DNA from: Gemmatimonadales bacterium
GTDB taxonomy: Bacteria; Gemmatimonadota; Gemmatimonadetes; Gemmatimonadales; GWC2-71-9
Assembly (NCBI GenBank): GCA_036265815.1
Contig: DATAOI010000009.1
Span: 1 to 36,879, forward strand
Direction: 5' to 3'
DNA length: 36,879 nucleotides
Below, piece after piece: positions 6,672-14,572 of this stretch. Position numbers and translations under genes: made by a program. Numbering within the stretch: position 1 is the stretch's first letter; each line of letters starts with the position of its first letter. The notes under the pieces were generated by a model. That model was given only the letters and a program-made list of their open reading frames with translations. It did no database searches and had not been told where the DNA came from.

Positions 6672-7084
6672 TGCCGGTGCTCCTTCGCCAATTGGATGTC
6701 TTCCTTGATGCTCTCCACCGTTCGGCGGGGAGTGGGATCCGTCCGCTTGAGGTCGCGCAGTCCGCGCTGCAGCATCATGTAGCCGCCCGCCGCCAGTACC
6801 GCGCCCACCAGAAGCGCTGAGAGCCATGGCGCCATCCCCACCGGTCCAGCCAGGATGAGGATCAGCGCGGCCGTCAGCGCCAGCGCGGCCAGCAGCGCGA
6901 CCGCTCCGCCGGCAGCGAGAGACACGAGATCTCGCGTCGCCCGGGTCAGCTTTTGCTGCATCTCGCTCTTGGCGAGCTGGACCTCCTGTCGCACCAGCAG
7001 CGCCATGTCCTGGGAGAGCTGCCCGAAGAGCTCACCGATAGAGCGCTCCTGGACCGAGCGATCGTGGCTAAGCTCCCGCATCAT
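6668..7084 (-). CDS. DUF1469 (YqjE / phage holin superfamily III-like) membrane protein
   Basis: The 138-residue protein starts at ATG 7084 (or the adjacent ATG 7081). The N-terminal amphipathic stretch contains SIGELFGQLSQDMALLVRQE and VQLAKSEM, the pattern of the DUF1469/YqjE family (often annotated as holin superfamily III). Two transmembrane segments follow (about 57-80 and 85-105), then a basic tail with RTVESIKEDIQLAKEHR. In enterobacteria the homologue YqjE is encoded next to YqjD, and the same pairing with helical membrane proteins is seen here. The start lies 17 bp inside the upstream gene and the stop overlaps the next start, so it is part of a tightly coupled operon. No lytic function is implied. 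Confidence 0.82.
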   Translation of the reverse strand: MMRELSHDRSVQERSIGELFGQLSQDMALLVRQEVQLAKSEMQQKLTRATRDLVSLAAGGAVALLAALALTAALILILAGPVGMAPWLSALLVGAVLAAGGYMMLQRGLRDLKRTDPTPRRTVESIKEDIQLAKEHRQ

Positions 7085-7619
7085 GGCCTCCCGCGGACTG
7101 CCGCCGCTCCGAGCTCTTGAAGAAGCGCGCCCCCAGGAGCCCGAGCGCGAACCCGACGCCGAGGACCACGGCGGGCTGACGCCGGGCCAGTCCTTCCAGG
7201 TCCTGGCGTACGGCGGCAAAGTCCCGATCCCGGAGGTAGCTCGAAGCGCGCTCGGCCTGCTCCGCCAGGGACTCGGCGAGATCCGCAACCCGGGCCTGGT
7301 TCTCGTCGCGCAGGTGCTCGCCGGTGCGCCGGAACGCCGTCGCGATCCCGCCGATCTGCTCGGCAGCCTGGAACCTGCTCTCCGTCAGGCTGGAGGTGGC
7401 CCGGTCTCGAGCTTGTCGGATCGAGCTCTTGGCCTGATCGACCACCTGGTTCTTTACCTGCCGCATCTGGGCGCGCGCCTTCCCGCTGCCGCCTTCCCCA
7501 ACCTCAGGAAAGACATCCCGCTCCTCTGCGCCGGTGGCGGCAGGGAAGGTTGTCGTGGGTTCCGGTCCAAAGTCCGCATCAATCGGCGCACGACCGGACG
7601 GGACATCTGGCATGGTCAT
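7068..7619 (-). CDS. YqjD/ElaB-like membrane-anchored helical protein (first gene of envelope operon)
   Basis: ATG 7619 is preferred because AAAGGAG lies about 7 bp upstream; the frame is open further up to 7790 but that part lacks a start with a ribosome site. The 183-residue product has a disordered acidic N-terminus (1-45). A long amphipathic helical region follows (about 47-145) with AQMRQVKNQVVDQAKSSIRQ and similar alanine/glutamine-rich repeats. A single C-terminal membrane helix comes last (about 149-167) after ARRQPAVVLGVGFALG. The 'RxxPxxxLGxxFxxGxLxG' tail anchor is the hallmark of YqjD/ElaB/DUF883-type proteins, which sit on the inner membrane in stationary phase. No close family assignment is certain. 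The 186 bp upstream (7620-7805) must hold the operon promoter, but I see no convincing one. Confidence 0.7.
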   Translation of the reverse strand: MTMPDVPSGRAPIDADFGPEPTTTFPAATGAEERDVFPEVGEGGSGKARAQMRQVKNQVVDQAKSSIRQARDRATSSLTESRFQAAEQIGGIATAFRRTGEHLRDENQARVADLAESLAEQAERASSYLRDRDFAAVRQDLEGLARRQPAVVLGVGFALGLLGARFFKSSERRQSAGGHDAGA

Positions 7620-7805
7620 GGTTTTCGCTCCTTTCCAAGGGCTCTGTCCTGCTTTGCTCGCGGGCGTGTCGCCGACGGTGACAGGCGCAGCGCTGGTCAA
7701 TGGCCTCACGGCGATGACGGTCAGGCGGCTGGGAGAGAGGACATTCACCGCCCCAACCGAGGGCCTCAGGATGGCGTCAGGGAACCGCACATGCGGTGTG
7801 CCGGA

Positions 7806-9413
7806 TCACGCAGTCGGAGTGGTCCCGCGTGGCTTTCGGAGGAGGAGGATCGCCGGGGAGACCACGACGAAGGTGATGAGGAGCAGTCGCCAGGCGTCGT
7901 TGTAGCTCAGCATCGAGGCCTGCCGCTGGACTTCCTGGTCCAGCAGGGCCAACGCGCCGTGTTGGGCCGCCACCGGGCCATAGCCCCGGGAGGCCAGACG
8001 AGCCGTCAGCAGCCGCACCCGTTCGTCCACCAGGGCGTTGCCGGCGTACACGTTGGTCAGCAGGTCGACCCGGTGGAATTGGGCGCGCACCGTCACGTAG
8101 GTGGCCAGGATGGCGATGCCGAACGACCCACCCAGCTGGCGCGCCAGGTTGATCAGACCGGACGCCTGCTGCGCCTCGCTGGGCTGGAGGCTGGCGTAGG
8201 CCACGTTGTTGATCGGGGTGAAGAGAAAGCCCAGTCCGGCACCGCGAACGATCAGGGCCAGCCGCACGTCGGGCTCGCCCGCGTCGGTGGTGAGGTGGCC
8301 GAGCCGCCACATCGCCACCACGAAGATGGCCACCCCCAGCGCGATCAGGGCCCGAGGGTCCACCATCGGCCTCCGGCCGTTGAGCAGCCGGCCGCAGACC
8401 ATGGCCGTGGCGGCGGTGGCCAGGCCGCCCGGCAGCAGCGCGAGCCCGGTCTCCGTCGGGGTGAAGTGCAGCAGATTCTGGGTGAACAGCGGGAAGATGA
8501 ATACCCCGCCGTAGAGGCCGAACCCCAGCGCCACGAACAGGAAGATGGAGGCCGCCAGCTCCCGGTTCTTGAGCACCCGGAAGTCCACCACCGGATGCCG
8601 GTTCTTCGGGGAGAGCTCCCACCAGAGCATCGTGCTCAGGCACAGACCCGCGACGATGGCCAGCCGGGTGATGGTCCTGTCGGCGAACCAATCGTCCTGG
8701 TTGCCCTCCTCGAGCACATACTGGAGCGAGCCCAGGCCAACGGTGAGGAGACTGATGCCGAACCAGTCCACCGTACCCCCGCGCCGCCTCTGCCCGGGCG
8801 GGTCGTGGAGGAACGTGCTCACCAGGAAGATGGAGACCATGGCGATGGGGATGTTGATGAAGAAGCACCAGTTCCAGGTGTAGTTGTCGGTGATCCATCC
8901 TCCCAGGGTCGGCCCCAGCGTCGGGGCCACGATGATGCCGAGCAGAAAGATGGCCTGGACCATCCCCTGCTCTTCCCGGGGAAAGATCTGCCGGATCGTG
9001 GCCTGCGCGGTGGAAAGGAGCGCCGCACCCCCCGCGCCCTGCAGCACCCGCCATACGACCAGCTCCACCAGGCTGTGAGAGGTGCCGCAGAGGAACGAGG
9101 CGATGGCGAACAGGATGATCGAGGCCACCAGATACCGACGCCGCCCGAAGGTCTCGGTGAAGAACGCCGTCATCGGAAGGACGACGACGTTGGAGAGGAT
9201 ATACCCAGTGGCCACCCAGCCGATCTCCTGCTGGGTGGCGCCCAGATTGCCGGCCATCTGGGGCAGCGCGACGTTGATGATGGTGGTGTCGAGCACCTCC
9301 ATGATCGCGGCGGTGATCAGGCCCACCAGGATGAGCCAGCGGTGGGGGTACACGTACCCGGCCGAGGGGGACGCGGCCGCGGGGCGGGCCGCGGCGGTGC
9401 TGGTGGTGGTCAT
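7806..9413 (-). CDS. DHA2-family MFS drug exporter (EmrB/QacA type)
   Basis: The 535-residue protein has about 14 predicted membrane helices. Helix 1 contains EVLDTTIINVALPQMAGNLG, the DHA2 motif D1 ('LDxTIVNVALP'). TGYILSNVVVLPMTAFFTET and FGRRRYL form motif A, and VWRVLQGAGGAALL and FLLGIIVAPTLGPTLGGWIT form motif C, diagnostic of drug:H+ antiporters. NWCFFINIPIA is also typical of EmrB. It should export hydrophobic compounds or metabolites across the inner membrane. No membrane-fusion partner (EmrA) or TetR regulator is adjacent, so it either works alone or pairs with distant subunits. The gene is divergent from the O-antigen ligase-like gene, with 97 bp between the starts. Confidence 0.9.
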   Translation of the reverse strand: MTTTSTAAARPAAASPSAGYVYPHRWLILVGLITAAIMEVLDTTIINVALPQMAGNLGATQQEIGWVATGYILSNVVVLPMTAFFTETFGRRRYLVASIILFAIASFLCGTSHSLVELVVWRVLQGAGGAALLSTAQATIRQIFPREEQGMVQAIFLLGIIVAPTLGPTLGGWITDNYTWNWCFFINIPIAMVSIFLVSTFLHDPPGQRRRGGTVDWFGISLLTVGLGSLQYVLEEGNQDDWFADRTITRLAIVAGLCLSTMLWWELSPKNRHPVVDFRVLKNRELAASIFLFVALGFGLYGGVFIFPLFTQNLLHFTPTETGLALLPGGLATAATAMVCGRLLNGRRPMVDPRALIALGVAIFVVAMWRLGHLTTDAGEPDVRLALIVRGAGLGFLFTPINNVAYASLQPSEAQQASGLINLARQLGGSFGIAILATYVTVRAQFHRVDLLTNVYAGNALVDERVRLLTARLASRGYGPVAAQHGALALLDQEVQRQASMLSYNDAWRLLLITFVVVSPAILLLRKPRGTTPTA

Positions 9414-9510
9414 GCCCGAATCCTGGGCCCCTCGTGGACGCGCGCAAGGGCGGCCCGCACACTCTCGCTGTTATACTTTGACCGCGGTCCTTCCAGCCAT
9501 CCCGAGAGGC

Positions 9511-11190
9511 ATGACCTTTCCGATCGAGCACCTCCTGCGGCAGACCCCGCCCCGGGGCTCCCGCTTCGGACTCGCCGCGGCCGCCGGGGGGCCGGGGACA
9601 GTCCGGGCGGCGCTGCTGGTGCTGCAGGCGTCCGCGGTGGCCGTGGTGCTGGCGGCGCTGCCGTACCCGCTGTTCGAGCTGGATCGCTACACCATACCCA
9701 AGGAGCTGATCCTGGAGGCTGCCGCCCTGGCTGCCGGGCTGTTGTGCCTGGCCGGGGCGCGCCGGCTCACGGTGCTGGCGGTCGACCTCCTGCTCGGCGG
9801 ATTTCTGTTGCTCTCGGTGCTCTCCACGCTCTTCGCCGCCAACGGGTGGCTGGCGTGGCGCGCCCTGGGTGTGAGCCTTGCCGGAGCGACGCTCTTCTGG
9901 TGCGCGCGCAGCGTTGCGCGGGCGGGATCGGGCGCGCCGCTGCTCCGTGGACTCGCGGCCGCGGTCGTCCTGGGGGCTCTCACCGGCCTGGCCCAGGCGT
10001 ACGGGGTGGTCAACACCAGTCTCGCCAGCCTGAACCGAGCACCCGGCGGAACCTTCGGGAACCGCAACTTCATGGCGCACCTGGTGACGGTCGGGTTTCC
10101 GGTGCTGCTCCTGGTGACCGTCGAGGCGCGAAGCCGGTGGCGGTTCGTGCTCGGATCGATGGGGGTGGGGGTGGCGGCGGCGGCGCTGGTGCTCTCGCGG
10201 TCCCGGGGCGCCTGGGTCGGCGCCGGCGTGTCCGGCGTCTTCCTGGCAGTGGAGGGACTCTGGATGGGGCGTCTGCTGGTGGAGGAGCGGCTTCGCCGGC
10301 GGACGGTGCGGCTCGCGTCGGCCGCGGTGGCCGGGCTGGTGCTGGCCCTGATGATCCCCAACCGGCTCAACTGGCGCTCCGACTCCCCCTACCTCGACTC
10401 GCTCACCGGTGTGGCCAACTACCGGGAGGGCAGCGGCCGGGGCCGTCTGATCCAGTACGGCAACACGCTCCGGATGGCGGCGGGTCATCCACTGCTCGGC
10501 GTGGGCCCCGGTAACTGGCCGGTCTTCTATCCCAAGTACATGTCCCGCGGGGACCCGTCGTTCGACGGGAACGACATCATCCCCACCAATCCGTGGCCCA
10601 GCAGCGACTGGATGGCCCTGGTGGCCGAGCGCGGGTTCCTGGCGTTCCTGCTGCTCGCGCTGGTCGGCGGCTCGGTGGCCGCGGGCGCGTGGGCCCGGGT
10701 ACGCCGGGTTTCGCCCTCCAGACCCGCCCTCAGTGACCTGACCATCGTGGCGACGCTCCTGGCCATCGCCGTGGTCGGCGCCTTCGACGCTGTCATCCTG
10801 CTGCCGGTTCCCACGCTCTTCGCCTGGATCATCATCGGCGCGCTCGCCTCCTCGGCGCGGTCGGTCCGCGAGGTCGTACTCACCAGCCGCTCGCGACGCG
10901 CGCTGATGATCGGCGGCGGGGTGATCGGTGCCCTCTTCGTGTGCCGGAGCGCCGCGCAGGTGGGGGCGATGGCGCTCTACAGCGGCGGGAAGCGCGACGC
11001 CATGGAGCTGGCGTCGCGGATGGATCCGGGCAGCTATCGGATCCAGATGCTCCTGGGGAAAGCCTGGCTGGAGCGGGGCCGGTGCGACCAGGCGCGACCG
11101 CACGCCCAGGCCGCGCGCGATCTGTTCCCCAACAACCCCTCCCCGGCACGCGTGCTTCGCGCCTGTGGAGTTGCACGCAAGCGCAAATAG
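9511..11190 (+). CDS. O-antigen ligase/polymerase-like (Wzy/WaaL superfamily) membrane protein
   Basis: The start chosen is ATG 9511 with GAGAGG just upstream, giving 559 residues; the frame is open further upstream but only antisense to the MFS gene. About 12 membrane helices surround a large periplasmic loop. GGTFGNRNFMAHLVTVGFPV, SRSRGAWVGAGVSGVF, and then RLIQYGNTLRMAAGHPLLGVG followed by GPGNWPVFYP, match the Wzy_C/O-antigen ligase superfamily. The family attaches or polymerises glycans on the periplasmic side. The last about 80 residues (AMELASRMDPGSYRIQMLLG onward) look like one or two TPR-like helices, as in 'tetratricopeptide O-antigen ligase' proteins of several phyla. TTATACT at 9471-9477 is a possible -10. 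No other glycan gene is nearby, so the polymer cannot be named. Confidence 0.82.
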   Translation: MTFPIEHLLRQTPPRGSRFGLAAAAGGPGTVRAALLVLQASAVAVVLAALPYPLFELDRYTIPKELILEAAALAAGLLCLAGARRLTVLAVDLLLGGFLLLSVLSTLFAANGWLAWRALGVSLAGATLFWCARSVARAGSGAPLLRGLAAAVVLGALTGLAQAYGVVNTSLASLNRAPGGTFGNRNFMAHLVTVGFPVLLLVTVEARSRWRFVLGSMGVGVAAAALVLSRSRGAWVGAGVSGVFLAVEGLWMGRLLVEERLRRRTVRLASAAVAGLVLALMIPNRLNWRSDSPYLDSLTGVANYREGSGRGRLIQYGNTLRMAAGHPLLGVGPGNWPVFYPKYMSRGDPSFDGNDIIPTNPWPSSDWMALVAERGFLAFLLLALVGGSVAAGAWARVRRVSPSRPALSDLTIVATLLAIAVVGAFDAVILLPVPTLFAWIIIGALASSARSVREVVLTSRSRRALMIGGGVIGALFVCRSAAQVGAMALYSGGKRDAMELASRMDPGSYRIQMLLGKAWLERGRCDQARPHAQAARDLFPNNPSPARVLRACGVARKRK

Positions 11191-11273
11191 CGCGGGCCTG
11201 TGTCGGTCGTCACCGCATCGGCATCCGACGCGGGCCATATAAACGACGAACTATGGCCCACACGGAGGAGCCC

Positions 11274-11747
11274 ATGAGGACACCGATCGCCGCTGGTTTG
11301 CTGCTATCCGTGCTCGCCGTCACCGGCTGCCACAAAGCCGTCCAGATCAACCCCTCAGCCCAGCCCGTGGGTAACCGCTGGAACGCCACGCTCTCGACGC
11401 CGGCTGGCCTGAGCGGCGCGATCCAGGTGACCGGGTCCGGCTGGATGGCGGCCAACGAGAAGGACCCGGCTACGACCCACGCCCACGTGGAGATCGCCAA
11501 CGCGGCGCCCGGCGGGATCCATCCGTGGCACGTGCACCGGGGACAGTGCGGGACCGATCAGGGGATCGTGGGTCCGCCGGACACCTACAAGCCACTCAAG
11601 GTGGGTGGCGACGGGAAGGCGAAGGACGACGTGGTGCTCGCGATGCCGGTACCGAAGGAAGGCGACTACTTCATAAACGTGCACGCGTCCGCGGCGAACA
11701 TGAATACCATCGTGGCCTGCGGCAACCTGGCGCCTCCGTCGCAGTGA
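11274..11747 (+). CDS. SodC-like (Cu/Zn superoxide dismutase fold) lipoprotein
   Basis: ATG 11274 follows GGAGGAG closely and gives 157 residues; an upstream ATG (11253) would add a non-signal extension. Residues 1-18 plus Cys19 (LAVTGC) form a lipoprotein signal, so the protein is probably membrane-anchored outside the cytoplasm. HPWHVHRGQCG (83-93) corresponds to the HVH copper-binding segment of SodC with its disulfide cysteine (C92). NVHASAAN (136-142) supplies the later copper histidine, and VACGNL (148-152) the second cysteine (C149). The bridging histidine and the usual zinc ligands are not evident in the GPPDTYKPLKVGGDG loop. It may be a copper-only or non-catalytic SOD-like protein. 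A TATAAA at 11238-11243 is a candidate -10. Confidence 0.68.
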   Translation: MRTPIAAGLLLSVLAVTGCHKAVQINPSAQPVGNRWNATLSTPAGLSGAIQVTGSGWMAANEKDPATTHAHVEIANAAPGGIHPWHVHRGQCGTDQGIVGPPDTYKPLKVGGDGKAKDDVVLAMPVPKEGDYFINVHASAANMNTIVACGNLAPPSQ

Positions 11748-11777
11748 GGATGTTCGTGTAGCAGTGAGGCCGTTCGC

Positions 11778-12656
11778 CTAGGAGGTAGGCGTCGGGTCGG
11801 CGGCTCCAGTGGCCACCGGAGTGTCCCGCCGGCCACCCCACTCGGTCCAGGCGCCGTCATAGAGCGTCGCGCGCTCATGGCCGAGCAGGTGCAGCGCGTG
11901 GATCAGGGCACACGCACTGGTGCCCGAGCCGCAGGTGGCCACCACCGGCCGGGTCAGGTCGATTCCGGCAGCCAGGATGCGCTGCCGGAGCTGAGCCGGC
12001 GGCAGCAGCGTTCCATCCGGCCCCACCAATTCGGCCACCGGAAGGCTGCGGCTCCCGGGGATATGTCCCCCGCGGAGACCGGGCCTAGGCTCCGGCTCGG
12101 TGCCGGCGAACCGGCCGGCCGACCGCATATCGGCGATCTGTATCATTCCCCGGCCCAGAGCGGAGCGCACCGCCGCCAGATCCAGAACCACGTCGGGATT
12201 CAGCCGGGCCGTGAACTGGCCCGGTGCCAGTGGGGGCGCTGCCCCTCGCTCCAGGGGCCGCCCTTCCCGGCGCCACTTTCCGCTGCCCCCGTCCAGCAGC
12301 GCCACCCGAGGGTGACCGAACGCGCGAAACATCCACCAGGCCCGCGCCGCGCTGAGGTTGATGCCGGAGCCGTCGTAGACGATCAGATCGTCCTCATCGC
12401 TCAATCCGAGCGATGCCATCCGCCGGGCAAACGCGTCCGCGTCCGGCAGCATGTGGGGCAGCGGGCTCGCCTGATCGCTGGAGGCATCGAGATCGAAGAA
12501 GGCCGCGCCGGGCAGGTGTCCTTCCAGATACTCGGCGGCGGCGTCCCGACCGCTGGTCGGCAGATAACAGGACGCATCCACCAGGCGAAGGCGGTCCGCT
12601 CCGAGATGTTCCGCGAGCCACTCGGTCGTCACCAGCGCTGGCAAGGTCCGACTCAT
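11778..12656 (-). CDS. sseA: 3-mercaptopyruvate sulfurtransferase-type tandem rhodanese
   Basis: The start ATG 12656 overlaps the upstream stop as ATGA and gives 292 residues, normal for the family. Two rhodanese domains are visible. The first is inactive (residues about 8-140, with YLEGHLPGAAFFDLD and the degenerate loop YDGSGI). The second (about 155-280) carries the catalytic loop CGSGTSA with Cys242. CGSG[VT][ST]A is the mercaptopyruvate sulfurtransferase form; thiosulfate enzymes usually have CRKGVTA. It transfers sulfane sulfur from 3-mercaptopyruvate to thiol acceptors or cyanide in the cytoplasm. Coupling to a quinone oxidoreductase suggests a sulfur or redox-stress role. The C-terminal TPTS tail is unremarkable. 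Confidence 0.88.
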   Translation of the reverse strand: MSRTLPALVTTEWLAEHLGADRLRLVDASCYLPTSGRDAAAEYLEGHLPGAAFFDLDASSDQASPLPHMLPDADAFARRMASLGLSDEDDLIVYDGSGINLSAARAWWMFRAFGHPRVALLDGGSGKWRREGRPLERGAAPPLAPGQFTARLNPDVVLDLAAVRSALGRGMIQIADMRSAGRFAGTEPEPRPGLRGGHIPGSRSLPVAELVGPDGTLLPPAQLRQRILAAGIDLTRPVVATCGSGTSACALIHALHLLGHERATLYDGAWTEWGGRRDTPVATGAADPTPTS

Positions 12657-13621
12657 GGGATGAGCAGCAGCTTGCCCATGGTGCGCCGGCTTTCCAGCTC
12701 GCGGTGCGCGGTCTGGGCTTCGGTCAGGGGGAATTCGCGGCCGATGTGCACCGCGAGGGTCCCGTCGGCCACCCCGCCCAGGACTTCGGACGAGCGCTCC
12801 AGCAGCTCGGCACGGCTGGTGATGTAGTGACCCAGAGTGGGGCGGGTGAGGAACAGCGAGCCTTTCTGGCTGAGCAGCCTCGGATCGAACGGTTCCACTG
12901 GTCCACTCGACTGTCCCATGAGCACCATCATGCCCCGGCGCGCCAGACAGTCGAGTCCCTTCATGAAGGTAGTCCGGCCCACCGAGTCGTAGATGACCTG
13001 CACGCCGGCGCCGCCGGTGATTCGCTGCAGCTCCGCCTGGAAATCGGTCTGGGTATACAGAATGACCTCGTCCGCACCTGCCTCGCGGGCGAGCTGCGCC
13101 TTCTCCGCGGTGGAGACCGTGCCAATCACGCGGGCACCTCGGTGCTTCGCCATCTGACAGAGGAGCAGTCCCAGCCCGCCCGCGGCGGCGTGGACCAGAC
13201 ACGTGGCGCCCTGGCCGAGCGGGTAGGTCGAGGACACCAGGTACTGGGCGGTCATTCCCTGGAGCATGACCGCCGCCCCGACGCGGGTGCTGACCCCCTC
13301 AGGGAGTGGCACCAGCCGGTCGGCAGCGACGAGGGTGTACTCGGCGTAGGCGCCGGTCGCATCGGTGGTGGCGACCCGGTCGCCGGTCTTGACTGCGCTC
13401 ACCCCCGGGCCGATCGCCGTCACCGTGCCAGCGACCTCCGAGCCAAGGATGAACGGCAGGTCGCGTGGGTAGAGGCCGGTCCGGTGGTAGACATCGATGA
13501 AGTTCACACCCACGGCACCGACCTGAACGAGGACCTGCCCGGGTCCGGGCGAGGGCACCGGCAGGTCATCAACGCGGAGGGCTTCCGGGCCCCCGGTAGA
13601 GTGTACGCGAACCGCTTTCAC
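12653..13621 (-). CDS. qor: NAD(P)H:quinone oxidoreductase, zinc-free MDR family
   Basis: The 322-residue protein begins MKAVRVHSTGGPEALRVDDL, typical of quinone oxidoreductase-type medium-chain dehydrogenases. GVNFIDVYHRTGLYP and PFILGSEVAGTV form the substrate domain; structural-zinc cysteines are absent. VHAAAGGLGLLLCQMAKHRG (about 143-162) is the AAGGxG nucleotide-binding motif of NADPH-dependent members. It should perform one-electron or two-electron reduction of quinones or enones in the cytosol. Its stop overlaps the start of the sulfurtransferase gene, so both are probably made from one transcript. The 5' region (13622-13713) carries the terminator of the preceding gene, so a promoter should lie in the same interval, but I cannot locate it. 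Confidence 0.9.
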   Translation of the reverse strand: MKAVRVHSTGGPEALRVDDLPVPSPGPGQVLVQVGAVGVNFIDVYHRTGLYPRDLPFILGSEVAGTVTAIGPGVSAVKTGDRVATTDATGAYAEYTLVAADRLVPLPEGVSTRVGAAVMLQGMTAQYLVSSTYPLGQGATCLVHAAAGGLGLLLCQMAKHRGARVIGTVSTAEKAQLAREAGADEVILYTQTDFQAELQRITGGAGVQVIYDSVGRTTFMKGLDCLARRGMMVLMGQSSGPVEPFDPRLLSQKGSLFLTRPTLGHYITSRAELLERSSEVLGGVADGTLAVHIGREFPLTEAQTAHRELESRRTMGKLLLIP

Positions 13622-13662
13622 CGATGCTCCTCAGTTGAGGATCGGATAATCTGGCAAGGAAA

Positions 13663-13691
13663 GGGGGGAGAGCGCCACGCGCTCTCCCCCC
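13663..13691 (-). terminator. Strong GC hairpin 3' of the YflT-like gene
   Basis: A 13-bp perfect stem, GGGGGGAGAGCGC paired with GCGCTCTCCCCCC, has a 3-base loop. It starts 22 bp after the stop at 13714 in the minus direction. On that strand it is followed by TTTCCTTG, a short weak T-tract, so it is probably a terminator, possibly assisted by Rho. It lies between that gene and the qor start at 13621. Confidence 0.72.
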
Positions 13692-13713
13692 GGACATTCC
13701 GGAGCCGACGCGC

Positions 13714-14415
13714 TCAAACGCCGACCAGCCGGCGCTCCGGCCCCGCGTAGCTGGCGTCGCTCCGGATGCGGCGCTCGCGGCTTGCGGGCATGGGGGTGGC
13801 ATCGCCATAGACGGCGCTACCCAGGTTGGCGGGACCTGCCCCGGCGGCGCTGCCGACGTCCGCCTCCCAGGCGGCGAAGCGCCGGCCGCGAGACGGGCCG
13901 AAATCGACCTCATGCCGCTGGAGGATGGCCAGCGCATCGCCGGTGCGCGAGCCCGCGTCGACCGTGATCAGCGTGCCTCCCGAGCGGAGACCCTGGTCGA
14001 AGTGCCTGGCATCTTCCTCGGGCACGCCAAGCCCGAGGAGCGCGCCGATGATACCACCGGCCGCCGCGCCCAGGCCCGCGCCGGTCAAGGTCGAGGCGAG
14101 CACGCCCCCGACGATGATCGGACCGACGCCGGGCACCAGCAGCGAGCCCAGCAACCCGATCAGCCCACCCACGACCCCGCCGCTTACCGCCCCCTTGGCG
14201 GCCCCTTCGGCGGCGTTGCTGCTGGTGGTATCCATGAGCTCCGTCTGCTCACTCTTGTCCTGCATGGCGACACCGATCTGCTCGTCCCTGAAGCCCGCCG
14301 TCTTGAGGTCACGGATGGCGGCCTCGGCGTGATGTCGGTTATTGAAGAGGCCGACGACCGTGCGCCCGGTGGTGCCTTCATGGGTCGTGGCGTCCTCGTC
14401 GCTCTGTCGCGTCAT
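13714..14415 (-). CDS. YflT/general stress protein 17M-like protein with glycine-zipper
   Basis: ATG 14415 is chosen because GAGGG lies 8 bp upstream; it gives 233 residues. Residues 18-60 (TVVGLFNNRHHAEAAIRDLK, then AGFRDEQIGVAMQDKS) match the heat-induced stress protein YflT domain. A glycine-rich hydrophobic region follows (about 71-130, with GGVVGGLIGLLGSLLVPGVG and AGLGAAAGGIIGALLGLG), a glycine-zipper likely to insert in membranes. GTLITVDAGSRTGDALAILQ repeats a ferredoxin-like strand-helix unit. The tail ends with YAGPERR (223-229), also present in the DUF3618 protein of this window. Proteins of this type are induced by general stress, but molecular activity is unknown. The gene is single, with its own terminator. 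Confidence 0.78.
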   Translation of the reverse strand: MTRQSDEDATTHEGTTGRTVVGLFNNRHHAEAAIRDLKTAGFRDEQIGVAMQDKSEQTELMDTTSSNAAEGAAKGAVSGGVVGGLIGLLGSLLVPGVGPIIVGGVLASTLTGAGLGAAAGGIIGALLGLGVPEEDARHFDQGLRSGGTLITVDAGSRTGDALAILQRHEVDFGPSRGRRFAAWEADVGSAAGAGPANLGSAVYGDATPMPASRERRIRSDASYAGPERRLVGV

Positions 14416-14572
14416 AGGTCCAATCCCTCGAAATGCTATGGTGTCATGTATGGTCAGGCGGCGCAACGGGACGCGTTTGCCATGAGTTCTCAAGCCGAAG
14501 GGGGAACCTAACGGTCCATGCGGGGGGTGTGGGTGACGACGCTCACATCCACGCGACCTTGTCCGAGGGGAG

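Noticed and set aside
7777-11238. A 1153-codon open frame on the minus strand and a 1219-codon frame on the plus strand (6855-10514)
   Set aside because: Both are GC-driven shadow frames, rich in Arg/Gly/Pro/His, lying antisense or out of frame to the convincing MFS and O-antigen ligase-like genes and the envelope operon.
11774-11791. Small hairpin CGCCTA/TAGGCG at the end of the sulfurtransferase gene as a terminator
   Set aside because: Six-base stem partly inside the coding region and no T-tract in either direction.
14520-14572. Intrinsic terminator after egtA
   Set aside because: Only a bulged stem around GTGA/TCAC without a T-tract on the minus strand; too weak to call.
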